Part shown: piece by piece, positions 31,131-34,976 of the stretch | How positions within the stretch are numbered: position 1 is the stretch's first letter | Layout of the letters: every line of letters begins with the position of its first letter | Origin: Candidatus Saganbacteria bacterium | Lineage (GTDB): Bacteria; Margulisbacteria; WOR-1; XYC2-FULL-46-14 | Length of the DNA stretch: 34,976 nt | Direction of reading: 5' to 3' | Assembly (NCBI GenBank): GCA_013202975.1 | Contig: JABMQY010000048.1 | Coordinates: 1-34,976 of the forward strand | Program-made: the position numbers and the translations under genes | The notes under the pieces: model-generated | Database searches by the model: none | Seen by the model: the letters and a program-made list of their open reading frames with translations, nothing else | What the model was told of the DNA's origin: nothing

Positions 31131-32330
31131 ATGAAAGCCTACATAATATCCCTCGGCTGCCCCAAGAACCTGACTGATACAGAGGTCTTGATGGGGCAAC
31201 TTGTCGCCTCCGGCCATCAAATTACCCTAAACGAAAAAGAGGCCGACTTTTTTATAATAAACACCTGCGCATTTCTAAAATCGGCACGGGATGAAGTTAA
31301 AGAAACCATCAAGGAACTCAAAAAATACAAAAAAGACATATTCTTAGCGGGTTGCCTCCCAAAATGGACGCAGGTTCCATTAGCCGGTACCGCCGGAACA
31401 ATCGATTCCATCAAACTCTACAACCATCTCGCACCAAGAATCAAAGCCACCCCGCCCTGGACAGCCTATGTCAAGATAGCGGAGGGCTGCAATAACAAGT
31501 GCTCCTATTGCCTGATCCCAAAAATAAGAGGCCGCCTAAAAACTCGTGCAGTTTCAGACATTATATTAGAAGTTAAACAGCTAGAAAAGCGCGGTGTTAA
31601 AGAAATAATCTATGTTGCCCAGGACACCACTGCCCATCCAAAATTCGCAGAATTGCTCATAAAGACGGCAAAAATTAGCGGAATCCGCTGGATCAGGGTA
31701 ATGTATGCCCACCCCTCACACATAACCGATAAGCTGTTAAAGGTAATGGCAGCGGAAAAAAAGATCTGTAAGTACCTTGACTTGCCAATCCAGCATATAA
31801 GTGATAATATATTAGAAGGGATGAACCGTCCTTTGCGGCGTGGAAGTGATATTGAAAATTTAATCTGTAAAATCAGGGAGGCGATACCAGGAATCATTAT
31901 CCGAACGAGCTTGATCGTCGGATTCCCGGGAGAAAAGGATTCTGATTTTAAAACCCTGCTAGACTTTGTTAAAAGAATAAAGTTTGACAGACTAGGGGTT
32001 TTTAAGTTCAGCAGAGAGGATGGGACGCCTGCATCTAAAATGAGGGGGCAGGTTCCCGAAAAGGTTAAAGATAAAAGATTCCAAAAAATTATGGCAATAC
32101 AAAAGAAAATTTCTAGGACGCTAAATAAAAACAGGATCAATGAGAAATTTGAGGTCCTGTGTGAAGGTAAGCGCGGTTCGTATTTTATCGGCCGCACTTA
32201 CATGTCAGCGCCGGGAATTGACGGTCTGGTTAAGTTGAAACATTCTGGCAGTTCACGCTACGGAAGATTTGTCCACGCCAAAGTTGTTTCAGCTTCTGCT
32301 TACGACCTCACTGCTTCCGTTATTACTTGA
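31131..32330 (+). CDS. rimO: Ribosomal protein S12 methylthiotransferase RimO
   Basis: RimO adds a methylthio group to an aspartate of ribosomal protein S12 with two Fe-S clusters and SAM. The 399-residue protein has the N-terminal UPF0004 domain with cysteines in SLGCPKN (C10), NTCAF and AGCLPK, the radical-SAM motif C120xxxC124xxC127 (EGCNNKCSYC), followed by LIPKIRGRLKTR and GFPGE, and a C-terminal TRAM domain ending near SASAYDLTASV. SLGCPKN, LIPKIRG and FSREDGTPA are typical of RimO rather than MiaB. The start is set by the leaderless promoter. It leads rimO-pgsA-cinA-recA; the TGA overlaps the pgsA TTG start. Confidence 0.93.
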   Translation: MKAYIISLGCPKNLTDTEVLMGQLVASGHQITLNEKEADFFIINTCAFLKSARDEVKETIKELKKYKKDIFLAGCLPKWTQVPLAGTAGTIDSIKLYNHLAPRIKATPPWTAYVKIAEGCNNKCSYCLIPKIRGRLKTRAVSDIILEVKQLEKRGVKEIIYVAQDTTAHPKFAELLIKTAKISGIRWIRVMYAHPSHITDKLLKVMAAEKKICKYLDLPIQHISDNILEGMNRPLRRGSDIENLICKIREAIPGIIIRTSLIVGFPGEKDSDFKTLLDFVKRIKFDRLGVFKFSREDGTPASKMRGQVPEKVKDKRFQKIMAIQKKISRTLNKNRINEKFEVLCEGKRGSYFIGRTYMSAPGIDGLVKLKHSGSSRYGRFVHAKVVSASAYDLTASVIT

Positions 32331-32809
32331 TTGCCAATATAATTACCTTTTTACGTATCTTATTAATCCCCCTCATAATAGGGCTCCTGTTATCCAACCA
32401 GGTTTATTGGGCATTTGCCCTCTTTCTCCTGGCAGCCTTAAGCGACTGGTTAGACGGGTATTTAGCCCGCCGTTTAAAGCAGGTTTCTGATTTTGGGAAG
32501 TTTTTGGATCCCTTAGCGGATAAGATCCTTGTTATATCGATATTAGTGGTCTTGATGATAGAGCCACGCCATGGCGTGGCTGTACCAACGATTATTATCG
32601 TTGGGCGAGAATTCGGGGTTTCGGTTTTGCGAATTTGGAAAGCAAAACAGGGCAATATAATGCCGGCCAGCCGGCTGGCAAAAATCAAGACCGTTGTTCA
32701 GCTAATTGCGGTCGGAATGCTGATACTTAGTATTCCATATGCAACAGCGGTACTTTGGCTGGCAGTTTTGGTTTCGATTGTTTCGGGGATAGAATATGCA
32801 AAAAAATAA
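32327..32809 (+). CDS. pgsA: CDP-diacylglycerol-glycerol-3-phosphate phosphatidyltransferase
   Basis: PgsA makes phosphatidylglycerol phosphate in the inner membrane. The 160-residue protein begins NIITFLRILLIPLII and has the complete CDP-alcohol phosphotransferase motif D40xxD43-G44xxA47-R48, G57xxxD61xxxD65 (SDWLDGYLARR and GKFLDPLADK), then GREFGV. Several membrane helices fill the rest. It uses a TTG start at 32327 that overlaps the rimO TGA, indicating coupling. At 160 residues it is slightly short for the family (~180). A 20-base palindrome lies inside the coding sequence without shifting the motif spacing. Confidence 0.9.
   Translation: MIANIITFLRILLIPLIIGLLLSNQVYWAFALFLLAALSDWLDGYLARRLKQVSDFGKFLDPLADKILVISILVVLMIEPRHGVAVPTIIIVGREFGVSVLRIWKAKQGNIMPASRLAKIKTVVQLIAVGMLILSIPYATAVLWLAVLVSIVSGIEYAKK
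32562..32581. repeat. 20-base perfect palindrome inside pgsA
   Basis: AGCCACGCCATGGCGTGGCT is a perfect palindrome within the pgsA reading frame, encoding part of EPRHGVAV between two membrane helices. Its high GC and symmetry stand out from the surrounding coding sequence and suggest a mobile palindromic element fixed in a tolerant loop, or chance. Confidence 0.55.
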
Positions 32810-33338
32810 TTCTAAAGAGGTAAAAATCGAAAGTTTTTCTTCCAAGATGCTGTCCGGACTGGGAAGAATCACCGACGACCAGGTTGCAGAGACATTAAAA
32901 GAGAGCAATCAGACCGTCTCTGCGGCAGAGTCTTTAACCGGCGGTCTGGTTTGCGAAAGATTGACCAATATTGCAGGTAGTTCGGTCTATTTTATGGGTG
33001 GGATTGTAAGTTACCACAACCGTATTAAGGTGACCGAGCTTCAAATCCCGGGAAGCGTTATCGCAAAACACGGGGCAGTCTCGATCGAAGTGGCAAAAGC
33101 AATGGCCGAAGGAATCCGAAAAAGGTTTAAAACCGATATTGGATTATCTTCAACCGGCTGCGCAGGGCCGGACCCGCAACCACCGGCACCGGTCGGTTTA
33201 GCCTATGTTTCGGTTGCTTCAATAAAAGGGACTGAATTTAGAGAGTTACATTTGCAGGGGACCAGGCAGGAGATTAGAGAAAAAGCTGCCCAGGCAGCGA
33301 TCGGTTTATTGTGGGAACATTTGGAAGTGGAAAAATAA
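32796..33338 (+). CDS. CinA C-terminal domain protein (nicotinamide-nucleotide amidase, PncC-like)
   Basis: The 180-residue protein is a stand-alone CinA C-terminal domain, an NMN deamidase that recycles pyridine nucleotides. Diagnostic segments are VSAAESLTGGLVCERLTNIAGSS, GGIVSYHNRIK, HGAVSIEVAKAMAEG, STGCAGPD and PVGLAYV. The first ~30 residues are an extra charged stretch. The N-terminal COG1058 domain of full CinA is absent. The ATG overlaps the end of pgsA by 14 bases with GGGGAT before it. Placement directly ahead of recA, as cinA-recA, is a common bacterial arrangement. The close upstream nadK is on a different unit but shares the NAD theme. Confidence 0.9.
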   Translation: MQKNNSKEVKIESFSSKMLSGLGRITDDQVAETLKESNQTVSAAESLTGGLVCERLTNIAGSSVYFMGGIVSYHNRIKVTELQIPGSVIAKHGAVSIEVAKAMAEGIRKRFKTDIGLSSTGCAGPDPQPPAPVGLAYVSVASIKGTEFRELHLQGTRQEIREKAAQAAIGLLWEHLEVEK

Positions 33339-33356
33339 AGTAAAGGAGGATTATGT

Positions 33357-34397
33357 ATGAATGAAGGAAAAGAAAAAGCGTTGGGATTGGCAATTTCGCA
33401 GATTGAGAAAAGTTATGGAAAGGGCTCCATAATAAAAATGGGAGAGGCTTCGCATTTAAACATTTCAAGCATCTCAACCGGATCAGTCGGTTTGGATTCA
33501 GCCCTGGGAGTTGGTGGATTGCCCAGAGGCCGCGTAGTCGAAATTTATGGTCCGGAATCAGGAGGAAAAACAACAGTTTCGCTTCAGGTAATTGCAGAAG
33601 CACAAAAAGCAGGAGGGATAGCAGCATTTATTGACGCAGAACATGCCATGGATCCGGTTTATGCGAAAAAACTTGGGGTTGATATAGATAATCTTTTGGT
33701 TTCACAGCCGGATTACGGTGAGCAGGCATTAGAAATTTGCGAAACACTGGTACGCTCCGGGGCCATTGACATTATTGTTATTGACTCGGTTGCCGCATTA
33801 GTTCCAAAGGCAGAAGTTGAGGGAGATATGGGAGACGCCCAGATGGGACTACAGGCCCGATTGATGTCGCAGGCACTTAGAAAGCTGACTGCAGTTGCAT
33901 CAAAGTCAAAGACCGTAATTATTTTTATTAACCAGTTAAGAGAAAAGATCGGAGTATTTTTTGGCAATCCGGAAACAACCCCGGGAGGCCGCGCATTAAA
34001 ATTCTATTCATCGGTCAGACTGGACGTGCGCGCCAGAGAAAAAATCAAGGAAGGCGAAACTATTATCGGAACCAGGGTATTGGTAAAGGTTGCAAAGAAC
34101 AAAGTCGCCCCTCCATTTAAACAGGCCTCTTTTGTTCTAATCCATGGGCAGGGAATTTCTAAAGAAGCAGAACTTATTGATTTAGGACTAAAAGAGAACC
34201 TGGTTGAAAAAAGCGGGTCATGGTTTTCTCTTGAGGGTGAGAAAATCGGTCAGGGTTTTAACGCAGCCATAAACTATTTGAAGGAACATAAGAGCGCTGC
34301 TAATAAACTAGATAAAAAGATCAGAAAATCGCTCGGGATAGAAAGCAAAGATGAAATAACAGTTGTTAAGGTCGACGCAAAGAAATCTAAAAAATAA
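33357..34397 (+). CDS. recA: Recombinase RecA
   Basis: RecA catalyses homologous strand exchange and triggers the SOS response. The 346-residue protein has Walker [10 protein letters not shown], the [11 protein letters not shown] segment, Walker [16 protein letters not shown], loop L1 ([19 protein letters not shown]), and loop L2 with [22 protein letters not shown]. The C-terminal domain ends in a lysine-rich tail. A strong AAAGGAGG site supports the ATG at 33357; another ATG four bases upstream is out of frame and stops after two codons. It follows cinA by 18 bases. I see no LexA-type box directly upstream, as expected if it is read from rimO. Confidence 0.98.
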   Translation: MNEGKEKALGLAISQIEKSYGKGSIIKMGEASHLNISSISTGSVGLDSALGVGGLPRGRVVEIYGPESGGKTTVSLQVIAEAQKAGGIAAFIDAEHAMDPVYAKKLGVDIDNLLVSQPDYGEQALEICETLVRSGAIDIIVIDSVAALVPKAEVEGDMGDAQMGLQARLMSQALRKLTAVASKSKTVIIFINQLREKIGVFFGNPETTPGGRALKFYSSVRLDVRAREKIKEGETIIGTRVLVKVAKNKVAPPFKQASFVLIHGQGISKEAELIDLGLKENLVEKSGSWFSLEGEKIGQGFNAAINYLKEHKSAANKLDKKIRKSLGIESKDEITVVKVDAKKSKK

Positions 34398-34406
34398 TGA
34401 ATATGT

Positions 34407-34434
34407 GTAGGGATCGGTTGCGACCGATCCCTAC
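34407..34434. repeat. 12-base-arm hairpin (dispersed palindrome family)
   Basis: GTAGGGATCGGT and ACCGATCCCTAC pair perfectly over 12 bases around TGCG, between recA and rny. The centre GGTTGCGACC and the CCCTA ends match the palindrome at 17006-17025. There is no T-run, so it is not a standard terminator, though it may stabilise or punctuate the recA-rny message. Confidence 0.72.
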
Positions 34435-34457
34435 GACAAAAACAAAGGGGTGACATC

Positions 34458-34976
34458 ATGAATATAGAAATTTTATTATCAATCATCATCGGATCCGCGG
34501 TTTTCTTTGGATTGGGAGTTGTTTTCTTAATTATTAGAAAAAACGTCGCCGGGCAAAACCTAAAGATTGCCCAAGAACAGGCAAAGCGTGTCCTTGAAGA
34601 AGCAAAAAAGGAAGCAGAGACAAAAAGAAAAGAAATGATCATTGAAGCAAAAGAAGAGGCCGTTAGGCGACAAAAGGAACTTGAGGCAGAAGCAAAAGAT
34701 AAAAAGGCAGACCTAACCCGGCAGGAACGCCGCCTGGATCAAAAGGAAGAAAACATAGAAAAGAAAGCGGTTAAAATTGAGGAAGAGACAAAGATTCTAA
34801 AAGATCGGGCAGAGAAGCTGGAACTGATAAAGGTAGAGATTGAGAATATTAGAAAGCAGCAGGTTGACCAGCTTGAAAAGGTAGCGGCACTATCCAAGGA
34901 AGACGCAAAAAAACTCCTTCTGGAAAACCTGGAAAAGAGTATGCGCGAAGAAGCCGGAAAGGTTATCAAGAAGATA
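34458..34976 (+). CDS. rny: Ribonuclease Y, N-terminal part (cut by window end)
   Basis: The first 173 residues show an N-terminal membrane helix (ILLSIIIGSAVFFGLGVVFL) followed by a long charged coiled coil (QAKRVLEEAKKEAETKRKEM, EAVRRQKELEAEAKDKKADL and on to KLLLENLEKSMREEAGKVI). This is the normal start of RNase Y, the membrane-bound endonuclease that initiates mRNA decay; the KH and HD catalytic domains lie beyond the window. The position after recA agrees with the common recA-rny order. An AAGGGG site precedes the ATG. Reading remains open to the last base. Confidence 0.9.
   Translation, partial: MNIEILLSIIIGSAVFFGLGVVFLIIRKNVAGQNLKIAQEQAKRVLEEAKKEAETKRKEMIIEAKEEAVRRQKELEAEAKDKKADLTRQERRLDQKEENIEKKAVKIEEETKILKDRAEKLELIKVEIENIRKQQVDQLEKVAALSKEDAKKLLLENLEKSMREEAGKVIKKI

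Noticed and set aside
34407-34434. An intrinsic terminator after recA
   Set aside because: The hairpin is strong but is followed by GACAAAAACAAAG rather than a T-run, and a related palindrome elsewhere suggests a dispersed element.

Overview
The window is a gene-dense bacterial chromosome segment with low-to-moderate GC and many lysine-rich proteins. It has a Gram-negative flavour: a signal-peptide lytic transglycosylase and a probable envelope beta-propeller protein. A complete hgcAB pair (mercury methylation) together with housekeeping genes and many orphan proteins points to an uncultured anaerobe. Candidate phyla around Margulisbacteria/Saganbacteria are my guess; no rRNA is present to settle it.

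Layout. (1) 1-4976, plus strand: a tail-to-head duplicated vWA gene, a pyruvate-kinase-like TIM barrel, a divergent adenylosuccinate-synthetase (PurA) homologue and a degenerate SAM methyltransferase form a tight operon of unknown purpose. (2) 9004-4990, minus strand: lysC, plsY, tRNA-Pro(GGG) and a 13-repeat PD40 protein; the plsY 3' end runs into the tRNA. (3) 9039-16195, plus strand: an 873-residue seven-repeat protein with a nuclease-like tail, two nearly identical 71-residue proteins, and a DUF218 / zinc dehydrogenase / RmlD-like operon. (4) 17593-16192, minus strand: a membrane-anchored protein and nadK. (5) 17640-24083, plus strand: lytic transglycosylase (split by a -1 frameshift at A AAA AAG), ruvB, a MutS-like ATPase and a membrane protein. 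(6) 25376-24080, minus strand: hgcA-hgcB, divergent from a flavin reductase. (7) 25999-29648, plus strand: three orphan genes, two of them paralogues, then yajQ. (8) 31053-29632, minus strand: an HD-domain protein. (9) 31131-34976, plus strand: rimO-pgsA-cinA-recA-rny, the last cut by the window edge.

Two regulatory themes cut across the map. First, eight plus-strand sites share TGAAATTT, exactly 14 bases, then CGATAW (one has TGATAT), with a weaker ninth on the minus strand. This resembles a sigma-28/SigD-family promoter and groups mostly uncharacterised genes into one regulon. Second, many first genes of transcription units start 6-7 bases after an extended -10 (TGNTATAAT) or after CGATAA, without a Shine-Dalgarno sequence, which implies leaderless mRNAs. 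Genes inside operons and those with longer leaders have clear AAGGAGG-type sites. I saw no CRISPR array, insertion sequence, integrase or prophage, and no intergenic gap over 300 bases.
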